Assembly (NCBI RefSeq): GCF_000003605.2
Contig: NW_003147170.1
Span: 1 to 32,325, forward strand
Source: Saccoglossus kowalevskii
Taxonomy: Eukaryota; Hemichordata; Enteropneusta; Harrimaniidae
Direction: 5' to 3'
DNA length: 32,325 nucleotides
Shown: in pieces, positions 9,881 through 22,260 of the stretch
Layout: each line of letters starts with the position of its first letter
Position numbering within the stretch: position 1 is the stretch's first letter
Notes under the pieces: model-generated
Seen by the model: only the letters and a program-made list of their open reading frames with translations
Databases searched by the model: none
What the model was told of the DNA's origin: nothing
Program-made: the position numbers and the translations under genes

Positions 9881-10403
9881 CGAACTAACCGTTAGATCAG
9901 TCGTAGTGGGCCTTAGCTCGAACTAACCGTTAGATCAGTCGTAGCGGGCCTTAGCTCGAACTAACAGTTAGATCAGTCGCAGTGGGCCTTAGCTCGAACT
10001 AACCGTTAAATCAGTCGTAGCGGGCCTTAGCTCGAACTAACAGTTAGATCAGTCGCACTGGGCCTTAGCTCGAACTAACCGTTAGATCAGTCGTAGTGAG
10101 GCTTAGCTCGAAACTAACCGTTAGATCAGTCGTAGTGAGGCTTAGCTCAAACTAAACCGTTAAATCAGTCGTAGCGGGCCTTTAGCTCGAACTTAACCGT
10201 TAGATCAGTTCGTAGTGGGCCTAAGCTCGAACTAAACCGTTAAAATCAGTCGTTAGTGGGCCTTTAGCTTCGAAACTAACCGTTAATCAGTCGTAGTGGG
10301 CCTTAGCTCAAACTAACCGTTAGATTCAGTCGTAGTGGGCCTTTAGCTCGAACTAACCGTTAGATCAGTCGTAGTGGGCCTTAGCTCGAACTAACCGTTA
10401 GAA
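9881..10403 (+). repeat. Block S, copy with frayed end
   Basis: Displaced 39 monomers from 8399. The first 230 bp keep perfect 38-bp phase; the remainder is the insertion patch described separately. The substitution markers (CTCAAACT, CCTAAGCTCG) are retained through the patch, so it is the same block with indels added. Confidence 0.8.
10111..10403. other. Patch of single-base A/T insertions, likely unpolished sequence
   Basis: In 293 bp I count fourteen one-base insertions and one deletion (near 10285), net +13. Every insertion lengthens an existing A or T: for example AAA at 10111-10113 and 10155-10157, TTT at 10181-10183, 10263-10265 and 10342-10344, AAAA at 10242-10245, TT at 10193, 10209, 10253, 10269 and 10325, AA at 10402. 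Outside it, from 47 to 10110, I see no indel at all. The net +13 is confirmed independently: marker pairs spanning the patch are 13 bp out of register (5865 = 154 x 38 + 13; 4687 = 123 x 38 + 13). Homopolymer-length errors in one poorly corrected read stretch fit best; a biological burst is less likely. Confidence 0.75.
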
Positions 10404-11141
10404 TCAGTCGCAGTGGGGCTTAGCTTGAACTAACCGTTAGATCAGTCGTAGTGGGCCTTAGCTCGAACTAACTGTTAGATCAGTCGTAGTGAGGCTTAGC
10501 TCGAACTAACCGTTAAATCAGTCGTAGCGGGCCTTAGCTCGAACTAACCGTTAGATCAGTCGTAGTGGGCCTTAGCTCGAACTAACCGTTAAATCAGTTG
10601 TAGCGGGCCTTAGCTTGAACTAACAGTTAGATCAGTCGCACTGGGCCTTAGCTCGAACTAACCGTTAGATCAGTCGTAGTGAGGCTTAGCTCGAACTAAC
10701 CGTTAGATCAGTCGTAGTGAGGCTTAGCTCGAACTAACCGTTAAATCAGTCGTAGCGGACCTTAGCTCGAACTAACCGTTAGATCAGTCGTAGTGGGCCT
10801 TAGCTCGAACTAACCGTTAAATCAGTCGTAGTGGGCCTTAACTCGAACTAACCGTTAAATCAGTTGTAGTGGGCCTTAGCTCGAACTAACCGTTAGATCA
10901 GTCGTAGTGAGGCTTAGCTCGAACTAACCGTTAAATCAGTTGTAGTTGGCCTTAGCTTGAACTAACCGTTAGATCAGTTGCAGTGGGGCTTAGCTCGAAC
11001 TAACCGTTAGATCAGTTGCAGTGGGGCTTAGCTCGAACTAACCGTTAGATCAGTCGTAGTGGGCCTTAGCTCGAACTAACTGTTAGATCAGTCGTAGTGA
11101 GGCTTAGCTCGAACTAACCGTTAAATCAGTCGTAGTGGGCC

Positions 11142-11155
11142 TTAGTTCGAACTAA
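11142..11155. other. Perfect 14-bp palindrome TTAGTTCGAACTAA
   Basis: Same C-to-T change as at 3187, but in a GGGCC-type monomer followed by a CAGTTA monomer, so the monomer background differs and it probably arose independently. Confidence 0.8.
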
Positions 11156-12339
11156 CAGTTAGATCAGTCGCAGTGGGCCTTAGCACGAACTAACCGTTAG
11201 ATCAGTCGTAGCGGGCCTTATCTCGAACTAACAGTTAGATCAGTCGCAGTGGGCCTTAGCTCGAACTAACCGTTAAATCAGTCGTAGCGGGCCTTAGCTC
11301 GAACTAACAGTTAGATCAGTCGCAGTGGGCCTTAGCTCGAACTAACCGTTAGATCAGTCGTAGTGAGGCTTAGCTCGAACTAACCGTTAGATCAGTTGTA
11401 GTGAGGCTTAGCTCGAACTAACCGTTAAATCAGTCGTAGCGGGCCTTAGCTCGAACTAACCGTTAGATCAGTCATAGTGGGCCTTAGCTCGAACTAACCG
11501 TTAAATCAGTCGTAGTGGGCCTTAGCTCGAACTAACCGTTAAATCAGTCGTAGTGGGCCTTAGCTCGAACTAACCGTTAGATCAGTCGTAGTGGGCCTTA
11601 GCTCGAACTAACCGTTAGATTAGTCGTAGTGGGCCTTAGCTCGAACTAACCGTTAGATCAGTCGCAGTGGGGCTTAGCTTGAACTAACCGTTAGATCAGT
11701 CGTAGTGGGCCTTAGCTCGAACTAACTGTTAGATCAGTCGTAGTGAGCCTTAGCTCGAACTAACCGTTAAATCAGTCGTAGCGGGCCTTAGCTCGAACTA
11801 ACCGTTAGATCAGTCGTAGTGGGCCTCAGCTCGAACTAACCGTTAAATCATTCGTAGTGGGCCTTAGCTCGAACTAACCGTTAAATCAGTCGTAGTGGGC
11901 CTTAGCTCGAACTAACCGTTAGATCAGTCGCAGTGGGGCTTAGCTCGAACTAACCGTTAGATCAGTCGTAGTGGGCCTTAGCTCGAACTAACCGTTAGCT
12001 CAGTCATAGTGAGGCTTAGCTCGAACTAACCGTTAAATCAGTCGTAGTGGGCCTTAGCTCGAACTAACCGTTAGATCAGTCGCAGTGGGGCTTAGCTCGA
12101 ACTAACCGTTAGATCAGTCGTAGTGGGCCTTAGCTCGAACTAACCGTTAGATCAGTCGTAGCAGGCCTTAGCTCGAACAAACCGTTAGATCAGTCGTAGT
12201 GGGCCTTAGCTCGAACTAACCGTTAGATCAGTCGTAGCAGGCCTTAGCTCGAACTAACCGTTAGATCAGTCGTAGTGAGGCTTAGCTCGAACTAACCGTT
12301 AAATCAGTCGTAGTGGGCCTTAGCTCGAACTAACCGTTA

Positions 12340-13754
12340 AATCAGTCGTAGTGGGCCTTAGCTCGAACTAACCGTTAGATCAGTCGTAGCAGGCCTTAGC
12401 TCGAACTAACCGTTAGATCAGTCGTAGTGGGCCTTCGCTCGAACTAACCGTTAGATCAGTCGTAGCGGGCCTTAGCTCGAACTAACCGTTAGATCAGTCA
12501 TAGTGAGGCTTAGATCGAACTAACCGTTAAATCAGTCGCAGTGGGCCTTAGCTCGAACTAACCGTTAAATCAGTCGCAGTGGGCCTTAGCTCGAACTAAC
12601 CGTTAGATCAGTCGTAGCGGGCCTTAGCTCGATCTAACAGTTAGATCAGTCGCAGTGGGCCTTAGCTCGAACTTACCGATAAATCAGTCGTAGCGGGCCT
12701 TAGCTCGAACTAACAGTTAGATCAGTCGCAGTGCGCCTTAGCTCGAACTAACCGTTAGATCAGTCGTAGTGAGGCTTAGCTCGAACTAACCGTTAGATCA
12801 GTCGTAGTGAGGCTTAGCTCGAACTAACCGTTAAATCAGTCGTAGCGGGCCTTTGCTCGAACTAACCATTAGATCAGTCGTAGTGGGCCTTAGCTCAAAC
12901 TAACCGTTAAATCAGTCGTAGTGGGCCTTAGCTCTAACTAACCGTTAAATCAGTCGTAGTGGGCCTTAGCTCGAACTAACCGTTAGATCAGTCGTAGCGG
13001 ACCTTAGCTCGAACTAACCGTTAGATCAGTTGTAGTGGGCCTTAGCTCGAACTAACCGTTAGATCAGGCGCAGTGGGGCTTAGCTCGAACTAACCGTTAG
13101 ATCATTCGTAGTGGGCCTTAGCTCGAACTAACTGTTAGATCAGTCGTAGTGAGGCTTATCTCGAACTAACCGTTAAATCAGTCGTAGCGGGCCTTAGCTC
13201 GAACTAACCGTTAGATCAGTCGTAGTGGGCCTTAGCTCGAACTAACCGTTAAATCAGTCGTAGTGGGCCTTAGCTCGAACTAACCGTTAAATCAGTCGTA
13301 GTGGGCCTTAGCTCGAACTAACCGTTAGATCAGTCGCAGTGGGGCTTAGCTCGAACTAACCGTTAGATCAGTCGTAGTGGGCCTTAGCTCGAACTAACCG
13401 TTAGATCAGTCGTAGTGAGGCTTAGCTCGAACTAACCGTTAAATCAGTCGTAGTGGGCCTTAGCTCGAACTAACTGTAAGATCAGTCGCAGTGGGGCTTA
13501 GCTCGAACTAACCGTTAGATCAGTCGTAGTGGGCCTTAGCTCGAACTAACCGTTAGATCAGTCGTAGCAGGCCTTAGCTCGAACTAACCGTTAGATCAGT
13601 CGTAGTGGGCCTTCGCTCGAACTAACCGTTAGATCAGTCGTAGCGGGCCTTAGCTCGAACTAACCGTTAGATCAGTCATAGTGAGGCTTAGATCGAACTA
13701 ACCGTTAAATCAGTCGCAGTGGGCCTTAGCTCGAACTAACCGTTAAATCAGTCG
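12340..13754 (+). repeat. Copy of 6475-7889
   Basis: About 1.4 kb carrying all the unit R and P markers (CCTTCGCTCG at 12434 and 13612, CTCGATCTAACAG at 12630, CCTTTGCTCG from 12842). The 1178-bp spacing between its two CCTTCGCTCG markers equals that of the 6.5-7.9 kb copy, so the segment was copied as a whole. A few substitutions are private to this copy, for example ACTTACCG near 12672, CAGGCGCAG near 13067 and TTATCTCG near 13158. Confidence 0.8.
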
Positions 13755-13867
13755 TAGCGGGCCTTAGCTTGAACTAACAGTTAGATCAGTCGCAGTGGGC
13801 CTTAGCTCGAACTAACCGTTAGATCAGTCATAGTGAGGCTTAGCTCGAACTAACCGTTAGATCAGTC

Positions 13868-15322
13868 GTAGTGAGGCTTAGCTCGAACTAACCGTTAAAT
13901 CAGTCGTAGCGGGCCTTAGCTCGAACTAACCGTTAGATCAGTCGTAGTGGGCCTTAGCTCGAACTAACCGTTAAATCAGTCGTAGTGGGCCTTAGCTCGA
14001 ACTAACCGTTAAATCAGTCGTAGTGGGCCTTAGCTCGAACTAACCGTTAGATCAGTCGTAGTGAGGCTTAGCTCGAACTAACCGTTAAATCAGTCGTAGT
14101 GGGCCTTAGCTTGAACTAACCGTTAGATCAGTTGCAGTGGGGCTTAGCTCGAACTAACTGTTAGATCAGTTGCAGTGGGGCTTAGCTCGAACTAACCGTT
14201 AGATCAGTCGTAGTGGGCCTTAGCTCGAACTAATCGTTAGATCAGTCGTAGTGAGGCTTAGCTCGAACTAACCGTTAAATCAGTCGTAGTGGGCCTTAGC
14301 TCGAACTAACAGTTAGATCAGTCGCAGTGGGCCTTAGCTCGAACTAACCGTTAGATCAGTCGTAGCGGGCCTTAGCTCGAACTAACAGTTAGATCAGTCG
14401 CAGTGGGCCTTAGCTCGAACTAACCGTTAAATCAGTCGTAGCGGGCCTTAGCTCGAACTAACAGTTAGATCAGTCGCAGTGGGCCTTAGCTCGAACTAAC
14501 CGTTAAATCAGTCATAGTGAGGCTTAGCTCGAACTAACCGTTAGATCAGTCGTAGTGAGGCTTAGCTAGAACTAACCGTTAAATCAGTCGCAGCGGGCAT
14601 TAGCTCGAACTAACCGTTAGATCAGTCGTAGTGGGCCTTAGCTCGAACTAACCGTTAAATCAGTCGTAGTGGGCCTTAGCTCGAACTAACCGTTAAATCA
14701 GTCGTAGTGGGCCTTAGCTCGAACTAAGCGTTAGATCAGTCGTAGCGGGCCTTAGCTCGAACTAACCGTTAGATCAGTCGTAGTGGGCCTTAGCTCGAAC
14801 TAACCGTTAGATCAGTCGCAGTGGGGCTTAGCTCGAACTAACCGTCAGATCAGTCTTAGTGGGCCTTAGCTCGAACTAACTGTTAGATCAGTCGTAGTGA
14901 GGCTTAGCTCGAACTAATCGTTAAATCAGTCGTAGCGGGCCTTAGCTCGAACTAACCGTTAGATCAGTCGTAGTGGGCCTTAGCTCGAACTAACCGTTAA
15001 ATCAGTCGTAGTGGGCCTTAGCTCGAACTAACCGTTAAATCAGTCGCAGTGGGCCTTAGCTCGAACTAACCGTTAGATCAGTCGCAGTGGGGCTTAGCTC
15101 GAACTAACCGTTAGATCAGTCATAGTGGGCCTTAGCTCGAACTAACCGTTAGATCAGTCGTAGTGAGGCTTAGCTCAAACTAACCGTTAAATCAGTCGTA
15201 GTGGGCCTTAGCTCGAACTAACCGTTAGATCAGTCGTAGTGGGCCTTAGCTCGAACTAACCGTTAAATCAGTCGTAGTGGGCCTTAGCTCGAACTAACCG
15301 TTAAATCAGTCGTAGCGGGCCT
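13868..15322 (+). repeat. Copy of 2797-4251
   Basis: It directly follows the copy of the 6.5-7.9 kb segment, with a short bridge (13755-13867) resembling 5.14-5.27 kb. The region 12.3-15.3 kb is therefore a mosaic of at least three earlier parts of the array. The right limit is where CCTAAGCTCG here replaces CCTTTGCTCG at 4251. Confidence 0.8.
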
Positions 15323-16120
15323 AAGCTCGAACTGAACAGTTAGATCAGTCGCAGTGGGCCTTAGCTCGAACTAACCGTTAAATCAGTCGTAGCGGGCCTT
15401 AGCTCGAACTAACAGTTAGATCAGTCGCAGTGGGCCTTAGCTCGAACTAACCGTTAGATCAGTCGTAGTGAGGCTTAGCTCGAACTAACCATTAGATCAG
15501 TCGTAGTGGGCCTTAGCTTGAACTAACCGTTAGATCAGTTGCAGTGGGGCTTAGCTCGAACTAACCGTTAGATCAGTCGTAGTGGGCCTTAGCTCGAACT
15601 AACCGTTAGATCAGTCGTAGTGGGCCTTAGCTCGAACTAACCGTTAGATCAGTCGTAGCGGGCCTTAGCTCGAACTAACAGTTAGATCAGTCGCAGTGGG
15701 CCTTAGCTCGAACTAACCGTTAAATCAGTCGTAGCGGGCCTTAGCTCGAACTAACAGTTAGATCAGTCGCACTGGGCCTTAGCTCGAACTAACCGTTAGA
15801 TCAGTCGTAGTGAGGCTTAGCTCGAACTAACCGTTAGATCAGTCGTAGTGAGGCTTAGCTCAAACTAACCGTTAAATCAGTCGTAGCGGGCCTTAGCTCG
15901 AACTAACCGTTAGATCAGTCGTAGTGGGCCTAAGCTCGAACTAACCGTTAAATCAGTCGTAGTGGGCCTTAGCTCGAACTAACCGTTAAATCAGTCGTAG
16001 TGGGCCTTAGCTCAAACTAACCGTTAGATCAGTCGTAGCGGGCCTTAGCTCGAACTAACCGTTAGATCAGTCGTAGTGGGCCTTAGCTCGAACTAACCGT
16101 TAGATCAGTCGCAGTGGGGC
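15323..16120 (+). repeat. Block S third copy with flanking monomers
   Basis: From about 15.6 kb it carries the block S marker series (CGCACTGGG at 15768, CTCAAACT, CCTAAGCTCG, CTCAAACT) without the A/T insertions of the 10.1-10.4 kb copy. Its upstream part has an unusual ACTGAACAG junction near 15333, a one-base insertion that shifts the phase by 1. A related ACTGACAG occurs near 16284 without a length change, which suggests the first derived from, or was miscalled from, the second. Confidence 0.65.
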
Positions 16121-17567
16121 TTAGCTCGAACTAACCGTTAGATCAGTCGTAGTGGGCCTTAGCTCGAACTAACCATTAGATCAGTCGTAATGAGGCTTAG
16201 CTCGAACTAACCGTTAAATCAGTCGTAGTGGGCCTTAGCTCGAACTAACCGTTAGATCAGTCGTAGCGGGCCTAAGCTCGAACTGACAGTTAGATCAGTC
16301 GCAGTGGGCCTTAGCTCGAACTACCCGTTAAATCAGTCGTAGCGGGCCTTAGCTCGAACTAACAGTTAGATCAGTCGCAGTGGGGCTTAGCTCGAACTAA
16401 CCGTTAGATCAGTCGTAGTGAGGCTTAGCTCGAACTAACCATTAGATCAGTCGTAGTGGGCCTTAGCTTGAACTAACCGTTAGATCAGTCGCAGTGGGGC
16501 TTAGCTCGAACTAACCGTTAGATCAGTCATAGTGGGCCTTAGCTCGAACTAACCGTTAGATCAGTCGTAGCGGGCCTTAGCTCGAACTAACCGTTAGATC
16601 AGTCGTAGTGAGGCTTAGCTCGAACTAACCGTTAAATCAGTCGTAGTGGGCCTTAGCTTGAACTAACCGTTAGATCAGTTGCAGTGGGGCTTAGCTCAAA
16701 CTAACGGTTAGATCAGTTGTAGTGGGCCTTAGCTCGAACTAACCGTTAGATCAGTCGTAGTGAGGCTTAGCTCGAACTAACCGTTAAATCAGTCGTAGTG
16801 GGCCTTAGCCCGAACTAACAGTTAGATCAGTCGCAGTGGGCCTTAGCTCGAACTAACCGTTAGATCAGTCGTAGCGGGCCTTAGCTCGAACTAAAAGTTA
16901 GATCAGTCGCAGTGGGCCTTAGCTCGAACTAACTGTTAAATCAGTCGTAGCGGGCCTTAGCTCGAACTAACAGTTAGATCAGTCGCAGTGGGCCTTAGCT
17001 CGAACTAACCGTTAGATCAATCGTAGTGAGGCTTAGCTCGAACTAACCGTTAAATCAGTCGTAGCGGGCCTTAGCTCGAACTAACCGTTATATCAGTCGT
17101 AGTGGGCCTTAGCTCGAACTAACCGTTAAATCAGTCGTAGTGGGCCTTAGCTCGAACTAACCGTTAAATCAGTCGTAGTGGGCCTTAGCTCGAACTAACC
17201 GTAAGATCAGTCGCAGTGAGGCTTAGCTCGAACTAACCGTTAGATCAGTCGTAGTGAGGCTTAGCTCGAACTAACCGTTAAATCAGTCGTAGCGGGCCTT
17301 AGCTCGAACTAACCGTTATATCAGTCGTAGTGGGCCTTAGCTCGAACTAACCGTTAAATCAGTCGTAGTGGGCCTTAGCTCGAACTAACCGTTAAATCAG
17401 TCGTAGTGGGCCTTAGCTCGAACTAACCGTTAAATCAGTCGTAGCGGGCCTTAGCTCGAACTAACCGTTATATCAGTCGTAGTGGGCCTTAGCTCGAACT
17501 AACCGTTAAATCAGTCGTAGTGGGCCTTAGCTCGAACTAACCGTTAAATCAGTCGTAGTGGGCCTTA

Positions 17568-18455
17568 GCTCGAACTAACCGTTAGATCAGTCGTAGTGAG
17601 GCTTAGCTCGAACTAACCGTTAGATCAGTCGTAGTGAGGCTTAGCTCGAACTAACCGTTAAATCAGTCGTAGCGGGCCTTAGCTCGAACTAACCGTTAGA
17701 TCAGTCGTAGTGGGCCTTAGTTCGAACTAACCGTTAAATCAGTCGTAGTGGGCCTTAGCTCGAACTAACCGTTAAATCAGTCGTAGTGGGCCTTAGCTCG
17801 AACTAACCGTTAGATCAGTCGTAGCGGGCCTTAGCTCGAACTAACCATTAGATCAGTCGTAGTGGGCCTTAGCTCGAACTAACCGTTAGATCAGTCGCAG
17901 TGGGGCTTAGCTCGAACTAACCGTTAGATCAGTCGTAGTGGGCCTTAGCTCGAACTAACCGTTAGATCAGTCGTAGTGAGGCTTAGCTCGAACTAACCGT
18001 TAAATCAGTCGTAGTGGGCCTTAGCTCGAACTAACCGTTAGATCAGTCACAGTGGGGCTTAGCTCGAACTAACCGTTAGATCAGTCGTAGTGGGCCTTAG
18101 CTCGAACTAACCGTTAGATCAGTCGTAGCAGACCTTAGCTCGAACTAACCGTTAGATCAGTCGTAGTGGGCCTTAGCTCGAACTAACCGTTAGATCAGTC
18201 GTAGCGGGCCTTAGCTCGAACTAACCGTTAGATCAGTCGTAGTGAGGCTTAGCTCGAACTAACCGTTAAATCAGTCGTAGTGGGCCTTAGCTCGAACTAA
18301 CCATTGGATCAGTTGCAGTGGGGCTTAGCTCGAACTAACCGTTAGATCAGTCGTAGTGGGCCTTAGCTCGAACTAACCGTTAGATCAGTCGTAGTGGGCA
18401 TTAGCTCGATTTAACAGTTAAATCAGTCGTAGTGGGCCTTAGCTCGAACTAACCG
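17568..18455 (+). repeat. Long-range duplicated block T, copy 1
   Basis: Matches 26766-27653 at 9198 bp. Shared rare markers in order are TTAGTTCGAACTAA (17717), CAGTCACAGTGGGG, AGCAGACC (18128), CCATTGGATCAGTTG (18301) and GGGCATTAGCTCGATTT (18407). The first difference at the right end is GTTAAA here against GCTAAA in the partner. Confidence 0.8.
17717..17730. other. Perfect 14-bp palindrome TTAGTTCGAACTAA (copy 1 of a duplicated pair)
   Basis: Same form as at 3187. It has a partner 9198 bp downstream at 26915, inside a duplicated block, so the two share one origin. Confidence 0.8.
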
Positions 18456-19260
18456 TTAAATCAGTCGTAGTGGGCCTTAGCTCGAACTAACCGTTAGATC
18501 AGTCATAGCGGGCCTTAGCTCGAACTAACTGTTAGATCAGTCGTAGTGGGCCTTAGCTCGAACTAACCGTTAGATCAGTCGCAGTGGGGCTTAGCTCGAA
18601 CTAACCGTTAGATCAGTTGTAGTGGGCCTTAGCTCGAACTAACCGTTAGATCAGTCGTAGTGAGGCTTAGCTCGAACTAACCGTTAAATCAGTCGTAGTG
18701 GGCCTTAGCACGAACTAACTGTTAGATCAGTCGCAGTGGGGCTTAGCTCGAACTAACCGTTAGATCAGTCATAGTGGGCCTTAGCTCGAACTAACCGTTA
18801 GATCAGTCGTAGCGGGCCTTAGCTCGAACTAACCGTTAGATCAGTCGTAGTGAGGCTTAGCTCGAACTAACCGTTAAATCAGTCGTAGTGGGCCTTAGCT
18901 TGAACTAACCGTTAGATCAGTTGCAGTGGGGCTTAGCTCGAACTAACGGTTAGATCAGTTGTAGTGGGCCTTAGCTCGAACTAACCGTTAGATCAGTCGT
19001 AGTGAGGCTTAGCTCGAACTAACCGTTAAATCAGTCGTAGTGGGCCTTAGCCCGAACTAACAGTTAGATCAGTCGCAGTGGGCCTTAGCTCGAACTAACC
19101 GTTAGATCAGTCGTAGCGGGCCTTAGCTCGAACTAAAAGTTAGATCAGTCACAGTGGGCCTTAGCTCGAACTAACTGTTAAATCAGTCGTAGCGGGCCTT
19201 AGCTCGAACTAACAGTTAGATCAGTCGCAGTGGGCCTTAGCTCGAACTAACCGTTAGATC
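18082..19260 (+). repeat. 39-monomer higher-order repeat, copy 1
   Basis: About 1.2 kb repeated 1482 bp (39 x 38) downstream. Marker pairs at that exact spacing are AGCAGACC (18128/19610), CTCGATTT (18407/19889) and TAGCCCGAACTAACAG (19049/20531). A few substitutions separate the copies, such as CCATTGG against CCGTTGG. Unlike the downstream copy, this one is followed from about 19.26 kb by a CTCGATTT monomer 608 bp before the next. Confidence 0.8.
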
Positions 19261-19563
19261 AATCGTAGTGAGGCTTAGCTCGATTTAACAGTTAAATCAG
19301 TCGTAGTGGGCCTTAGCTCGAACTAACCGCTAAATCAGTCGTAGTGGGCCTTAGCTCGAACTAACCGTTAGATCAGTCGTAGCGGGCCTTAGCTCGAACT
19401 AACTGTTAGATCAGTCGTAGTGGGCCTTAGCTCAAACTAACCGTTAGATCAGTCGCAGTGGGGCTTAGCTCGAACTAACCGTTAGATCAGTCGTAGTGGG
19501 CCTTAGCTCGAACTAACCGTTAGATCAGTCGTAGTGAGGCTTAGCTCGAACTAACCGTTAAAT

Positions 19564-20742
19564 CAGTCGTAGTGGGCCTTAGCTCGAACTAACCGTTAGA
19601 TCAGTCGTAGCAGACCTTAGCTCGAACTAACCGTTAGATCAGTCGTAGTGGGCCTTAGCTCGAACTAACCGTTAGATCAGTCATAGCGGGCCTTAGCTCG
19701 AACTAACCGTTAGATCAGTCGTAGTGAGGCTTAGCTCGAACTAACCGTTAAATCAGTCATAGTGGGCCTTAGCTCGAACTAACCGTTGGATCAGTTGCAG
19801 TGGGGCTTAGCTCGAACTAACCGTTAGATCAGTCGTAGTGGGCCTTAGCTCGAACTAACCGTTAGATCAGTCGTAGTGGGCATTAGCTCGATTTAACAGT
19901 TAAATCAGTCGTAGTGGGCCTTAGCTCGAACTAACCGTTAAATCAGTCGTAGTGGGCCTTAGCTCGAACTAACCGTTAGATCAGTCATAGCGGGCCTTAG
20001 CTCGAACTAACTGTTAGATCAGTCGTAGTGGGCCTTAGCTCGAACTAACCGTTAGATCAGTCGCAGTGGGGCTTAGCTCGAACTAACCGTTAGATCAGTT
20101 GTAGTGGGCCTTAGCTCGAACTAACCGTTAGATCAGTCGTAGTGAGGCTTAGCTCGAACTAACCGTTAAATCAGTCGTAGTGGGCCTTAGCACGAACTAA
20201 CTGTTAGATCAGTCGCAGTGGGGCTTAGCTCGAACTAACCGTTAGATCAGTCATAGTGGGCCTTAGCTCGAACTAACCGTTAGATCAGTCGTAGCGGGCC
20301 TTAGCTCGAACTAACCGTTAGATCAGTCGTAGTGAGGCTTAGCTCGAACTAACCGTTAAATCAGTCGTAGTGGGCCTTAGCTTGAACTAACCGTTAGATC
20401 AGTTGCAGTGGGGCTTAGCTCGAACTAACGGTTAGATCAGTCGTAGTGGGCCTTAGCTCGAATTAACCGTTAGATCAGTCGTAGTGAGGCTTAGCTCGAA
20501 CTAACCGTTAAATCAGTCGTAGTGGGCCTTAGCCCGAACTAACAGTTAGATCAGTCGCAGTGGGCCTTAGCTCGAACTAACCGTTAGATCAGTCGTAGCG
20601 GGCCTTAGCTCGAACTAAAAGTTAGATCAGTCGCAGTGGGCCTTAGCTCGAACTAACTGTTAAATCAGTCGTAGCGGGCCTTAGCTCGAACTAACAGTTA
20701 GATCAGTCGCAGTGGGCCTTAGCTCGAACTAACCGTTAGATC
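19564..20742 (+). repeat. 39-monomer higher-order repeat, copy 2
   Basis: Second copy of 18082-19260. It ends in the recurrent string TAGCCCG, CTAAAAGTTAG, CTGTTAAATC, CAGTTAG, which also occurs at 16.8, 19.05, 23.4 and 24.3 kb and, lacking TAGCCCG, at 28.9 kb. Confidence 0.8.
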
Positions 20743-21242
20743 AGTCATAGTGAGCCTTAGCTCGAACTAACCGTTAGATCAGTCGTAGTGAGGCTTAGCT
20801 CGAACTAACCGTTAAATCAGTCGTAGCGGGCCTTAGCTCGAACTAACCGTTATATCAGTCGTAGTGGGCCTTTGCTCGAACTAACCGTTAAATCAGTCGT
20901 AGTGGGCCTTAGCTCGAACTAACCGTTAAATCAGTCGTAGTGGGCCTTAGCTCGAACTAACCGTTAGATCAGTCGTAGCGGGCCTTAGCTCAAACTAACC
21001 GTTAGATCAGTCGTAGTGGGACTTAGCTCGAACTAACCGTAAGATCAGTCGCAGTGGGGCTTAGCTCGAACTAACCGTTAGATCAGTCGTAGTGGGCCTT
21101 ACCTCGAACTAACCGTTAGATCGGTCGTAGTGAGGCTTAGCTCGAACTAACCGTTAATCAGTCGTAGTGGGCCTTAGCTCGAACTAACCGTTAGATCAGT
21201 CGCAGTGGGGCTTAGCTCGAACTAACCGTTAGATCAGTCGTA

Positions 21243-22260
21243 GCAGACCTTAGCTCGAACTAACCGTTAGATCAGTCGTAGTGGGCCTTAGCTCGAACTA
21301 ACCGTTAGATCAGTCGTAGCGGGCCTTAGCTCGAACTAACCGTTAGATCAGTCGTAGTGAGGCTTAGCTCGAACTAACCGTTAAATCAGTCATAGTGGGC
21401 CTTAGCTCGAACTAACCGTTGGATCAGTTGCAGTGGGGCTTAGCTCGAACTAACCGTTAGATCAGTCGTAGTGGGCCTTAGCTCGAACTAACCGTTAGAT
21501 CAGTCGTAGTGGGCATTAGCTCGATTTAACAGTTAAATCAGTCGTAGTGGGCCTTAGCTCGAACTAACCGCTAAATCAGTCGTAGTGGGCCTTAGCTCGA
21601 ACTAACCGTTAGATCAGTCGTAGCGGGCCTTAGCTCGAACTAACTGTTAGATCAGTCGTAGTGCGCCTTAGCTCGAACTAACCGTTAGATCAGTCGCAGT
21701 GGGGCTTAGCTCGAACTAACCGTTAGATCAGTCGTAGTGGGCCTTAGCTCGAACTAACCGTTAGATCAGTCGTAGTGAGGCTTAGCTCGAACTAACCGTT
21801 AAATCAGTCGTAGTGGGCCTTAGCTCGAACTAACCGTTAGATCAGTCGTAGCAGACCTTAGCTCGAACTAACCGTTAGATCAGTCGTAGTGGGCCTTAGC
21901 TCGAACTAACCGTTAGATCAGTCATAGCGGGCCTTAGCTCGAACTAACCGTTAGATCAGTCGTAGTGAGGCTTAGCTCGAACTAACCGTTAAATCAGTCA
22001 TAGTGGGCCTTAGCTCGAACTAACCGTTGGATCAGTTGCAGTGGGGCTTAGCTCGAACTAACCGTTAGATCAGTCGTAGTGGGCCTTAGCTCGAACTAAC
22101 CGTTAGATCAGTCGTAGTGGGCATTAGCTCGATTTAACAGTTAAATCAGTCGTAGTGGGCCTTAGCTCGAACTAACCGTTAAATCAGTCGTAGTGGGCCT
22201 TAGCTCGAACTAACCGTTAGATCAGTCGTAGCGGGCCTTAGCTCGAACTAACTGTTAGAT
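21243..22260 (+). repeat. 16-monomer (608-bp) higher-order repeat region, first array
   Basis: AGCAGACC at 21243 and 21851 and CTCGATTT at 21522 and 22130 are each 608 bp apart, exactly 16 monomers. The same 608-bp step separates CTCGATTT at 19281 and 19889. The section from about 21.51 to 22.26 kb recurs at 25.31-26.06 kb (3801 bp = 100 x 38 + 1). Confidence 0.8.

Noticed and set aside
10111-10403. A new monomer family with length near 39-40 bp
   Set aside because: Removing the extra A or T bases restores the known block S monomers exactly in order, so the length change is scattered insertion in an existing block.
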